Below, in pieces: positions 1-5,766 of a stretch of 38,327 nucleotides of DNA (position 1 is its first letter; each line of letters begins with the position of its first letter). The notes beneath the pieces were generated by a model. It ran no database searches. It saw only the letters and a list, made by a program, of their open reading frames with translations, and was not told where the DNA came from. This stretch comes from Ghiorsea sp. Its GTDB lineage: Bacteria; Pseudomonadota; Zetaproteobacteria; Mariprofundales; Mariprofundaceae. The position numbers were made by a program, and so were the translations under genes. The stretch spans positions 1 to 38,327 of the forward strand of contig JALUNK010000064.1 in assembly GCA_027055255.1 (NCBI GenBank), written 5' to 3'.

Positions 1-2
1 AC

Positions 3-284
3 TACAACTTGGTTCGCTTGAAAAAGAAATCTGAGCCTGCGAAGAAAATGCGTGCTTATCTTGAGTCATTGGATGGCTATTTGGCTAACCAAGTCTTCTT
101 TATTGGTGAGCAATATACCTTAGCTGATATTACCCTTGCACCGATTTTGTGGCGCTTAGAATCCAATGGCATTAGCACCATTGATTGGCCACATTTGGAA
201 GCATACATGGACAGAGTGTTTGAACGTCCTGCGTTTGGTCGTTCATTATCTGAACATGAGAAGATGTTACGCGATAGCCTGTAG
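3..284 (+). CDS. sspA: Stringent starvation protein A, C-terminal part (window edge)
   Basis: The reading frame is open from the window edge, so only the C-terminal part is present. It matches the all-helical C-terminal domain of the glutathione S-transferase fold. The segment LADITLAPILWRL followed by YMDRVFERPAF is characteristic of SspA, a GST-like protein that binds RNA polymerase and is known in other proteobacteria for stress and stationary-phase roles. There is no catalytic part to judge. The gene is followed directly by a strong hairpin terminator and then mnmA on the same strand. A generic GST is the alternative, but the APILWRL segment favours SspA. Confidence 0.8.
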   Translation, partial: YNLVRLKKKSEPAKKMRAYLESLDGYLANQVFFIGEQYTLADITLAPILWRLESNGISTIDWPHLEAYMDRVFERPAFGRSLSEHEKMLRDSL

Positions 285-305
285 GCTTTGCTTTAAACCT
301 TTGCT

Positions 306-341
306 AAAGCCTACATTGTTGCGAAACGTGTAGGCTTTTTT
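306..341 (+). terminator. Rho-independent terminator after sspA
   Basis: AAAGCCTACA (306-315) pairs perfectly with TGTAGGCTTT (329-338) and is followed by a T run. A further copy of GTAGGCTTT at 281-289 overlaps the sspA stop codon and could pair instead with 306-314, so two mutually exclusive hairpins are possible. Confidence 0.85.
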
Positions 342-370
342 GTTTCACTTTAAAAATTCATGGAGAACCC

Positions 371-1486
371 TTGAGCACAGACATTCAATCACTTAAACCT
401 GACTTATCGCACCTTAAAGGCGTGCGCATCATTGCTGCGATGTCGGGTGGTGTGGATTCTTCTGTGGTGGCTGCATTGCTTAAAGAAGCGGGTGCAGATG
501 TGATTGGTGTGTTCTTGCATGTTTGGGACTACAACCGTGATGAAGTGTCAGGTCATGGCTCGTGCTGTTCGCTAGATGATGCTTATGATGCAAGGCGGGT
601 CTGCGACCAAATCGGCATTCCATTTTATAATATGGATATGCGCGAAAATTTTCGTGAAAATGTCATCAACCCATTCATTGAAGATTACGAAACAGGACGT
701 ACGCCCAACCCATGTGAGCGTTGCAATCGCTTTGTGAAATTCGGGGCATTGCTTGATGCTGCTGATGAATTGGAAGCTGCATATGTGGCGACTGGGCATT
801 ATGTGCAACGCAATGATGATGAGATGGGCGTGCATATCTATCGTGGTAACGACCAAATCAAAGACCAAAGCTATTTCCTTGCTACCACCAACAAAGAGCA
901 AGTCGCTCGCATCTTGTTTCCTGTAGGTCATTTGCAAAAAGATGGTACGCGCATTTTAGCCCGTCATTATGATTTGATGACGGCTGAAAAGCATGAAAGC
1001 CAAGACATCTGCTTTATTCCTGCTGGCAATCGTATTGCATTCTTGAAAAAAGAAGGTGCGGAAGCTGGGTTTCGCGCTGGCGATATTATGGATAGAGAGG
1101 GAACAATCCTTGGTCGCCATAAGGGCATTGCCCACTTCACACTGGGTCAACGTAAAGGTTTGGGGCTTCCTAACGGCCCTTGGCATGTTGTAGAGCTTGA
1201 TGGCACGACTGCGCGCGTGATTGTCGCCCCACCTGCTGATGCCTTGATTACGCACGTGAACGTGGCGGAAACCACGTGGCTGCGCGACATCAAAGAAGGC
1301 GAACAAGTCCTATCCAAAGTGCGTTATCAAATGCGTCCATCGCCATGCACCATCACACTTGATGGTGACAATACTTTACTTACCTTTGATGAACCTCAAA
1401 AACCCACTGCTCCAGGGCAAGTCGCTGCATTTTATGTTGGTGATGAACTTGTGGGTGGCGGTATTGTTTCAAGCATCATCAAATAA
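371..1486 (+). CDS. mnmA: tRNA-specific 2-thiouridylase MnmA
   Basis: MnmA transfers sulfur to U34 of the wobble position in tRNAs for Lys, Glu and Gln, using ATP to adenylate the base. The 371-residue product has the PP-loop SGGVDSS at residues 25-31, the NPCERCN segment with Cys118 and the SQDICFIP segment with Cys214. The two cysteines correspond to the catalytic pair of the E. coli enzyme. The middle contains GHYV and KDQSYFLA, both family hallmarks. The start is TTG, chosen because GGAG lies five bases upstream and the next ATG would fall inside the PP-loop. The last 53 codons plus downstream DNA are present again, diverged, at 2554-2949. The gene is intact and presumably functional. Confidence 0.95.
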   Translation: MSTDIQSLKPDLSHLKGVRIIAAMSGGVDSSVVAALLKEAGADVIGVFLHVWDYNRDEVSGHGSCCSLDDAYDARRVCDQIGIPFYNMDMRENFRENVINPFIEDYETGRTPNPCERCNRFVKFGALLDAADELEAAYVATGHYVQRNDDEMGVHIYRGNDQIKDQSYFLATTNKEQVARILFPVGHLQKDGTRILARHYDLMTAEKHESQDICFIPAGNRIAFLKKEGAEAGFRAGDIMDREGTILGRHKGIAHFTLGQRKGLGLPNGPWHVVELDGTTARVIVAPPADALITHVNVAETTWLRDIKEGEQVLSKVRYQMRPSPCTITLDGDNTLLTFDEPQKPTAPGQVAAFYVGDELVGGGIVSSIIK

Positions 1487-1822
1487 ACACTAACAGATAC
1501 AGCTTTATCACTGTCACCCCGAGCGGCAGTCGAGGGGTCTCTTAGATTTCTCCACTTCCCCCAGGGGATACTCTCTTGCTTCGCAATTCACCTAATCGGT
1601 CGAAATGACAAACTCACCACGAAGAACACGAAGAATAAAAATGGTAGGCTAATACCTGTACAAGCTTGATATGTCCCCCTGTTATAGCTGCGCCAAGCAA
1701 AAGGTGGAAGAAGGGATAAAAGCAAAACACGCTTTGTTTTGCGCCCGATTTCCAGCTTTTGAGAGGATATACGCAGATATTAAGGGCGACTTTTTTGGTT
1801 CGTTTTTTTGGTCGTGCAAAAA
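1325..1822 (+). repeat. Direct repeat copy A: mnmA 3' end plus downstream DNA
   Basis: This segment is the left copy of a long imperfect direct repeat. It covers the last 53 codons of mnmA, the stop codon and about 335 bases of non-coding DNA. It aligns base by base with 2554-2949 except for a 100-base insertion at 1519-1618 found only here. Both copies keep an 8-bp stem (GCAAAACA/TGTTTTGC, 1722-1742 here) although the 5-base loops differ. The stretch 1487-1932 has no gene that I can support; it holds this repeat tail and two REP-like elements. Confidence 0.9.
1514..1618. repeat. REP-like/MITE-like insertion with TCACC direct repeats
   Basis: Compared with copy B, copy A has 100 extra bases (1519-1618) bounded by TCACC at 1514-1518 and 1614-1618. 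Copy B has a single TCACC at the same place, so copy B looks like an empty site. The insert carries TGTCA near one end (1512-1516) and TGACA near the other (1606-1610), and the sequence CCCGAGCGGCAGTCGAGG resembles dispersed short repeats common in many bacteria. No transposase is present, so any mobilisation would have to act in trans. Confidence 0.6.
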
Positions 1823-1878
1823 ATGAACATAAAAACTAACGGCAAAGTACGCTAAGGTCGCAGAGTTGCCTAGTTTTC

Positions 1879-1909
1879 TTGTCATGCTGAGCGTAGTCGA
1901 AGCATCTGT
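1879..1909. repeat. Second, partial REP-like repeat
   Basis: GTCATGCTGAGCGTAGTCGA followed by AGCATCTG shares the GTCA..C.GAGCG.AGTCGA core with the element at 1514-1618. It lies just downstream of the toxin gene and looks like one half of the same class of dispersed palindromic repeat. Confidence 0.5.
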
Positions 1910-1932
1910 CCTCTATGGGTTAAACCGATAAC

Positions 1933-2214
1933 CTAGCGTTTAGCCGCCGCCTGATACACCTTGTTTCGTTTGCGCTTACCCACAGCCACAACCAACACCA
2001 CAACTTCGGAGTCAATGACTTCATACACCAAACGAAAACCCGATTGTCTCAGTTTAATTTTATAGCGGTTTGTTGTGCCAAAGAGGCGAGAAGCAGGTAC
2101 GATAGGATGCTTTAATCGCTCTGCTAACTTTTTCTTAAATTGCTTCTGAACAGTGCTATCAAGAGCATTCCATTCTTTAAGAGCTTCGCTGACAAATTCA
2201 AGATTATAGGTCAT
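1933..2214 (-). CDS. relE: RelE-family mRNA interferase toxin
   Basis: The 93-residue product matches the RelE family of type II toxins, which cut mRNA in the ribosomal A site. Counting from the ATG at 2214, the residues Lys52, Lys54, Arg61, Arg81 and Tyr87 fall exactly where the key residues of E. coli RelE are, in the segments YKIKLR, GFRLVYEV and VGKRKRNKVY. All are intact, so an active toxin is likely. A TTG one codon upstream is a less likely start. The gene overlaps the end of the antitoxin gene by 11 bases, which implies translational coupling. The pair sits between two copies of the mnmA 3' end. Confidence 0.9.
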   Translation of the reverse strand: MTYNLEFVSEALKEWNALDSTVQKQFKKKLAERLKHPIVPASRLFGTTNRYKIKLRQSGFRLVYEVIDSEVVVLVVAVGKRKRNKVYQAAAKR

Positions 2215-2452
2215 CAAGATCTACAGTAATTCGCTCTTGTGAATCTCTTGTATTCGCCAGTGCATTCAACTCTAAATCCTCAAGCCTATCCATCAACGCT
2301 TCATAAGCTTCGGCTGGCACACAATAGAATGCAGGATGATTTCGGCTCAGTACGGCAATGGGAAACCCTTCACCTTGCTCCACAACTTTAATTGGATTTT
2401 TCTTTAAATCAGAAACACTTACAACCGTATCTGCCAACACTGTAGAAACCAT
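2204..2452 (-). CDS. Phd/YefM-family antitoxin
   Basis: This small acidic protein precedes and overlaps the RelE-type toxin gene. The N-terminal part (DTVVSVSDLKKNP, then GFPIAVLSRNHPAFYCVP) has the Phd/YefM DNA-binding fold signature, and the acidic C-terminal tail (ITVDLDDL) is the expected toxin-neutralising part. I chose the ATG at 2452 because GAGAGG lies six bases upstream; the ATG at 2455 is equally in frame but close to that site, and a longer frame to 2485 has no support. Known family members bind their own promoter and repress it together with the toxin. Pairing of a Phd/YefM-type antitoxin with a RelE-type toxin is a known combination. Confidence 0.85.
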   Translation of the reverse strand: MVSTVLADTVVSVSDLKKNPIKVVEQGEGFPIAVLSRNHPAFYCVPAEAYEALMDRLEDLELNALANTRDSQERITVDLDDL

Positions 2453-2469
2453 CATACACCTCTCAAGAC

Positions 2470-2479
2470 CTGTTAACAG
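2470..2479. promoter_or_regulatory. Palindrome, candidate antitoxin operator
   Basis: CTGTTAACAG is a perfect 10-base palindrome between the predicted -10 box and the start of the antitoxin gene. Autoregulated TA operons usually have such an operator here. The operator role is inferred. Confidence 0.45.
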
Positions 2480-2484
2480 CATCA

Positions 2485-2513
2485 AGTTTAGTGCTATTAA
2501 ACAGTCTTTTCAA
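2485..2513 (-). promoter_or_regulatory. Predicted promoter of the toxin-antitoxin operon
   Basis: On the - strand TTGAAA (+ strand 2508-2513) and TAAACT (2485-2490) are separated by exactly 17 bases. This gives a reasonable sigma-70 type promoter reading into the antitoxin gene. Confidence 0.5.
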
Positions 2514-2553
2514 GGTTGGGTTAATTTAATAAGTAAACTGCCTCTTTATTCAC

Positions 2554-2715
2554 TATCAAATGCGTCCATCGCCATGCTCTATTACAATTGATAGTGACAA
2601 TACTTCACTTACCTTTGATGAACCTCAAAAACCCACTGCACTGGGGCAAGTCGCTGCATTTTATGTGAACGATGAACTTGTGGGTGGTGGTATTGTTTCA
2701 TCCATCATCAAATAA
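2554..2715 (+). pseudogene. mnmA: Orphan mnmA 3'-end fragment
   Basis: Fifty-three codons and the stop codon of mnmA are repeated here in an open frame but without any 5' part of the gene. By hand alignment, 16 of 162 bases differ from the intact gene, in 11 codons; six changes alter the amino acid (for example Gly to Asn and Pro to Leu) and five are silent. The fragment has no start site of its own and cannot make a functional thiouridylase. It is either the displaced original tail of mnmA or a tail imported from a related strain. Confidence 0.9.
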
Positions 2716-2949
2716 ACACTAGCAGGTATAGCTTTACCATTGTCACCACGAAGCACACGAAGAATAAAAATGGTAGGCTAACACCTCTACAAGCTTGATA
2801 TGCTCCCCTGTTATAGCTGCGCCAAGCAAAAGGTGGAAGAAGGGGCAAAAGCAAAACACACACTGTTTTGCCCCGATTTCCAACTTTTGAGAGGATCTAC
2901 GCAGATATTAAGGGCGACTTTTTTGGTTCGTTTTTCTGTCGCGCAAAAA
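2554..2949 (+). repeat. Direct repeat copy B
   Basis: This is the right copy of the imperfect direct repeat described at 1325-1822. Homology begins abruptly at TATCAAATGCG and ends at GCGCAAAAA, seven bases before the end of the lipoprotein gene on the other strand. It lacks the 100-base REP-like insertion. The shared stem GCAAAACA/TGTTTTGC is at 2851-2871, and here a longer alternative stem, GGGGCAAAA (2842-2850) with TTTTGCCCC (2866-2874), can also form. Confidence 0.9.
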
Positions 2950-2956
2950 TCCTAGA

Positions 2957-3334
2957 CTATTTTTCTAAACGAACCAAGTCACCCTTAATCAAAATACAGT
3001 TACTTCTATAACCTAAGAAGCCAAAGTCATTTTCTGTAATTAGGACATTAACCAACATATCACCATCCGTTCCTGAATCTTGACCACTGCGTATCGCATT
3101 ATCCATAGCAATTTGTTGACGGTTCTCATCATCACCAAAAGGAAACCCTAAAAAGGCTCTACTACAAGCTTCACCTTCTGTTCTAACAGATGTATTATTT
3201 GATACATTGTAATCCAAATTTCTAACATTATGTGTTGAAGCTGCCGTAAAGTGACCAAGACTGCTTGTGGTTGAACATGCCGTCATCATCAAACATGATG
3301 CAGCAATAGATATTTTAAGTACTTTGTTTAACAT
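2957..3334 (-). CDS. Small predicted lipoprotein of unknown function
   Basis: The 125-residue product starts at the ATG at 3334, which has GGGAG seven or eight bases upstream; an in-frame extension to 3367 lacks this. It begins with a basic residue and a hydrophobic segment ending in the lipobox MTAC, so the mature protein should be lipidated on its cysteine and held in the inner or outer membrane. The mature part contains GEACSRAFLGFPFGDD, an AMDNAIRSG segment and a C-terminal GYRSNCILIKGDLVRLE strand. The overall layout faintly recalls TRL-like small lipoproteins, but I cannot assign a family. It is monocistronic, lies in the accessory island and has a homopolymer in its predicted promoter. 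Confidence 0.75.
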   Translation of the reverse strand: MLNKVLKISIAASCLMMTACSTTSSLGHFTAASTHNVRNLDYNVSNNTSVRTEGEACSRAFLGFPFGDDENRQQIAMDNAIRSGQDSGTDGDMLVNVLITENDFGFLGYRSNCILIKGDLVRLEK

Positions 3335-3362
3335 TAGTTCTCCCTCAGTATGAAATGAACAA

Positions 3363-3392
3363 AACATACCTGCTCAAGGGGGGGGGGGTCAA
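3363..3392 (-). promoter_or_regulatory. Predicted lipoprotein promoter with homopolymeric spacer
   Basis: On the - strand TTGACC (+ strand 3387-3392) and TATGTT (3363-3368) lie 18 bases apart, and nine of the 18 spacer bases are C from the homopolymer. The leader to the lipoprotein ATG would be about 20 bases. A change of one or two bases in the tract would move the spacer through 17-19 bases and alter promoter strength. Confidence 0.5.
3378..3388. repeat. G11 homopolymer tract (C11 on the - strand)
   Basis: Eleven consecutive G bases, unlike anything else in this AT-leaning window. The tract overlaps the predicted -35 box and spacer of the lipoprotein gene. Tracts of this length are prone to slipped-strand change, and also to sequencing error. 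Confidence 0.9.
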
Positions 3393-3421
3393 CTTAATAA
3401 AGGAGCCTGCTCAATAAAAGT

Positions 3422-3466
3422 TTCCTCAGAGCCTTTAGTCTGCGTCATAGACATAATAAAAATCAA
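3422..3466 (-). pseudogene. thrB: Decayed, internally deleted thrB remnant
   Basis: Positions 3422-3448 match 3705-3731 inside thrB at 24 of 27 bases (the codons for MTQTKDPEE). Positions 3452-3466 match 3959-3973 of thrB at 15 of 15 bases (the codons around IDFYY). The two pieces are adjacent here but about 220 bases apart in thrB, and join at a short shared ATGA(T/C)GC sequence, as expected from a deletion between microhomologies. In-frame stops show that it is not coding. Confidence 0.6.
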
Positions 3467-3581
3467 GCAAAAGTCAGAAGAATAAAATCACCTTGATATT
3501 GATACACAATCCTAGGAGACCAATAGCCCGCCAACCCGTGTTTGAGTTGCTCTGGCTTCTAATGCCTCATTCCTCAAGTTT

Positions 3582-4616
3582 TCACTCTTTTCCTCCACCT
3601 GATTCAAGCTCGCTGATCGATTCAATTAACCGTTTCGCATTGGCTGGAGAGCGTAAAAGATAATTCGTTTCATCATCTCGGTGTAATAATAATTTCCTGC
3701 GATATTCCTCAGGGTCTTTGGTCTGCGTCATCGCACCACCCCTTGGATACAAAGCATCAAACAAGCGTGACACCCAGAAACGCAATGCACCCAAACGCAA
3801 TAAACCATTCAGCACATCTTTTTCATCAGCATGAAGTGGGCGTTTGGATTCATAACCCTCTAAAAATACGGCCATACGTTGTTTGTCATCATCACCAAGC
3901 ACAATCGCTTGCGCATTGATAGCAATGGCAATATCCATAGCATAAGCGGCATCATGAGCATAATAAAAATCAATCACACCCGAAACATCTTCACCCTCAA
4001 ACAAGATATTATCTACGAATAAATCGCCATGAATCACCCCTTTAGGCAAACCATCAAACTTATGCTGTTTTTGATAAGCAAGTTCATCATTCAGCAAAGC
4101 AAGCGCATCTGCGCCATAAGCCTTTTCCACATCAGTTTGCATGGCTTTGATATTATCTTCCAGCCAAGCAAAGCCTGTAGGGTTTTCTCTATGCTCATCA
4201 AAGCTGCTGCCTGCGATGTGTAGCGTGGCTAAGGCTTCGCCTGATGACCTAAGCTGGGTTTCGTTTAAGAAGTCTAAAGTCTCTCCTGTTAGGCAAGACA
4301 CAATACAGCCTTGCTTGACCCCATCTTCAGCCTCAAAATCAAAAATAAGCGAATCATCTTTACGCACTTGCACATCTGGGCTTTTCAAACCATGCGTTGC
4401 TAAATGTTTCATCAAACGCATAAAATAAGGCAGCTCATCGCCTGCCAAGCGTTCAAAAATAGTCAGCACATAGCGCTCACCATTTTGCATATCAATAAAG
4501 AAATTACTGTTTTCAATGCCTGCAGCAATGCCTGTAAAACTTTTCAGTTTTCCCAGTGAATAATCTTTTAAAATCGTTTCAAAATGATGTGTTGTTAATT
4601 CTGTATAAACGGACAT
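3582..4616 (-). CDS. thrB: Homoserine kinase, ThrB2 type (APH fold)
   Basis: It phosphorylates homoserine with ATP in threonine synthesis. The 344-residue product starts MSVYTELT and shows LKSFTGIAAGIENSNFFI near residue 30, typical of the Pseudomonas-type homoserine kinase that belongs to the aminoglycoside phosphotransferase/choline kinase fold rather than the GHMP fold. The catalytic loop HGDLFVDN (His196, Asp198) and the metal-binding IDFYYAHD (Asp216) are intact. It is the last gene of the 13-gene directon, 17 bases after the flavodoxin-like gene. A remnant of a second copy lies just downstream. I saw no convincing terminator in the 115 bases after the stop. Confidence 0.92.
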   Translation of the reverse strand: MSVYTELTTHHFETILKDYSLGKLKSFTGIAAGIENSNFFIDMQNGERYVLTIFERLAGDELPYFMRLMKHLATHGLKSPDVQVRKDDSLIFDFEAEDGVKQGCIVSCLTGETLDFLNETQLRSSGEALATLHIAGSSFDEHRENPTGFAWLEDNIKAMQTDVEKAYGADALALLNDELAYQKQHKFDGLPKGVIHGDLFVDNILFEGEDVSGVIDFYYAHDAAYAMDIAIAINAQAIVLGDDDKQRMAVFLEGYESKRPLHADEKDVLNGLLRLGALRFWVSRLFDALYPRGGAMTQTKDPEEYRRKLLLHRDDETNYLLRSPANAKRLIESISELESGGGKE

Positions 4617-4633
4617 GCGTCAATAAATCCTTT

Positions 4634-5188
4634 TTATGATTTAAATTTAAGTGCTGTTTCTACAACATGCGCACCATAAGCACGCGCTGCAACCAAGGCA
4701 GCCTCTGTCACACCTTCGGGCATACCTTCATCATTGCCTGTGCGCACCGCTAAACCCCAGTGTAAACCAGCATCAGCATAACCTAATAAGGAACGTGGAA
4801 AACCACACACCAACATACCTTGCTCTAAGAAATTGGCATGAAGCGACATCAATGTTTGCTCAACACCACCACCTGCACCACCAAAGCCACCATAAGTGGC
4901 AAACACACCACCAATTTTACCTTCCAAATCACCTGCCACCCAAAGCTTAGAACCCGCATCAATCAACTGCTTCATTTGCCAAGCCATACTTCCCATATGC
5001 ACAGGTGAACCAAAAATAATTGCATCAGCATCCCGCATATCATCAAGGCTTACATCTGCGGCTTGTTTTACAGATATTTTTTCTGCTTCGCCCGCATCTT
5101 GCAGAGCCGCCATTGCACCCGCAGCAATCGCATCTGCCACACTTTGCGTATGCTGATAATCGGAATGACAAACAATGAGAACCTGCAT
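4634..5188 (-). CDS. Flavodoxin-fold protein, WrbA/NAD(P)H:quinone reductase-like
   Basis: The 184-residue product begins MQVLIVCHSDYQHTQSVADA, a flavodoxin-type phosphate-binding loop at residues 8-15, followed by FGSPVHMGSMAWQMKQ near residue 60 and GKIGGVFATYGGFGGAGG near 90-105. These are the segments that bind FMN in the WrbA-like branch, which reduces quinones with two electrons. The usual WrbA residues are only partly kept, so I call the fold and not the enzyme. Its start codon overlaps the algH stop codon by one base and thrB follows 17 bases later, so it is co-transcribed with both. Confidence 0.75.
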   Translation of the reverse strand: MQVLIVCHSDYQHTQSVADAIAAGAMAALQDAGEAEKISVKQAADVSLDDMRDADAIIFGSPVHMGSMAWQMKQLIDAGSKLWVAGDLEGKIGGVFATYGGFGGAGGGVEQTLMSLHANFLEQGMLVCGFPRSLLGYADAGLHWGLAVRTGNDEGMPEGVTEAALVAARAYGAHVVETALKFKS

Positions 5189-5766
5189 TATGCATGACCA
5201 ATTTGGTGAGATAATTGCGCGCGTTCAAAGCCTATGCCTCGCGCTGCAACAGCCCACATTTGTTCAGGAGGTGTATCAAAAATCATATCTTTGGTTGGTG
5301 TGGCAAGAAGCCAATCGTTCTGCATCAGTTCATCTTCAAGCTGACCTGCTTCCCAACCTGCATATCCCAATAATAGTGAGAATCGTTTGGGACCTTTACC
5401 TTCTGCAATGAGTTCCAGAATATCTTTGGATGTGGTTAAATTAAAATCTGCACCCACACGCATGGTGGAATCATATGTTTTATCGATTTCATGCAGCACA
5501 AAACCACGATACGTGTCCACAGGCCCTGCTTCATACACAATTTGTTCTTCAAAGCGCATTTGTGCTACACCTTTTTCACGCTCTGACTCAAACAAAGCCA
5601 TATCATCCAACACTTCAAACACATTAATCGGTTGCGGTTTATTGAGCACCAACCCCATAGAGCCTTCATCATCGTGCTGGCAAAGCAAGACCACACTATC
5701 GTGAAAAAAACCTTCGCCCAAAGATGGGGTTGCAATCAATAGTTTTCCTGCAATATCATCAATCAT
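5188..5766 (-). CDS. algH: YqgE/AlgH family protein
   Basis: The 192-residue product has the family opening GKLLIATPSLGEGFFHDSVV, then GSMGLVLNKP at about residue 35 and the LLLGYAGWEAGQLEDEL segment near the C-terminal third, which together are diagnostic of the YqgE/AlgH (UPF0301) family. The biochemical role is not settled; AlgH affects alginate regulation in Pseudomonas. Length is normal for the family. The start overlaps the pdxA stop by four bases (ATGA) and the stop overlaps the next gene by one base. Confidence 0.93.
   Translation of the reverse strand: MIDDIAGKLLIATPSLGEGFFHDSVVLLCQHDDEGSMGLVLNKPQPINVFEVLDDMALFESEREKGVAQMRFEEQIVYEAGPVDTYRGFVLHEIDKTYDSTMRVGADFNLTTSKDILELIAEGKGPKRFSLLLGYAGWEAGQLEDELMQNDWLLATPTKDMIFDTPPEQMWAVAARGIGFERAQLSHQIGHA

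Noticed and set aside
572-1306. Two open frames on the - strand inside mnmA (121 and 116 codons)
   Set aside because: They are antisense to a fully conserved enzyme, have no ribosome site and their products show no family features.
1682-1885. Open frame of 67 codons on the - strand downstream of mnmA
   Set aside because: It lies within repeat copy A, and the same frame is not kept in copy B, so coding is unlikely.
2358-2591. Open frame of 77 codons on the + strand across the antitoxin start
   Set aside because: It covers the antitoxin coding strand in reverse and the TA promoter; no SD or recognisable protein.
1610-2770. Repeated CACCACGAAG..CACGAAGAA units, considered as a CRISPR-like or tandem array
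   Set aside because: Only one unit per long repeat copy, no regular spacers and no cas genes.
1325-2949. Composite transposon or insertion sequence around the TA pair
   Set aside because: No transposase, no terminal inverted repeats at the copy borders and no target duplication outside the repeat.
3470-3581. Terminator or small gene between thrB and the thrB remnant
   Set aside because: No hairpin with a T run on either strand, and frames are broken by stops.
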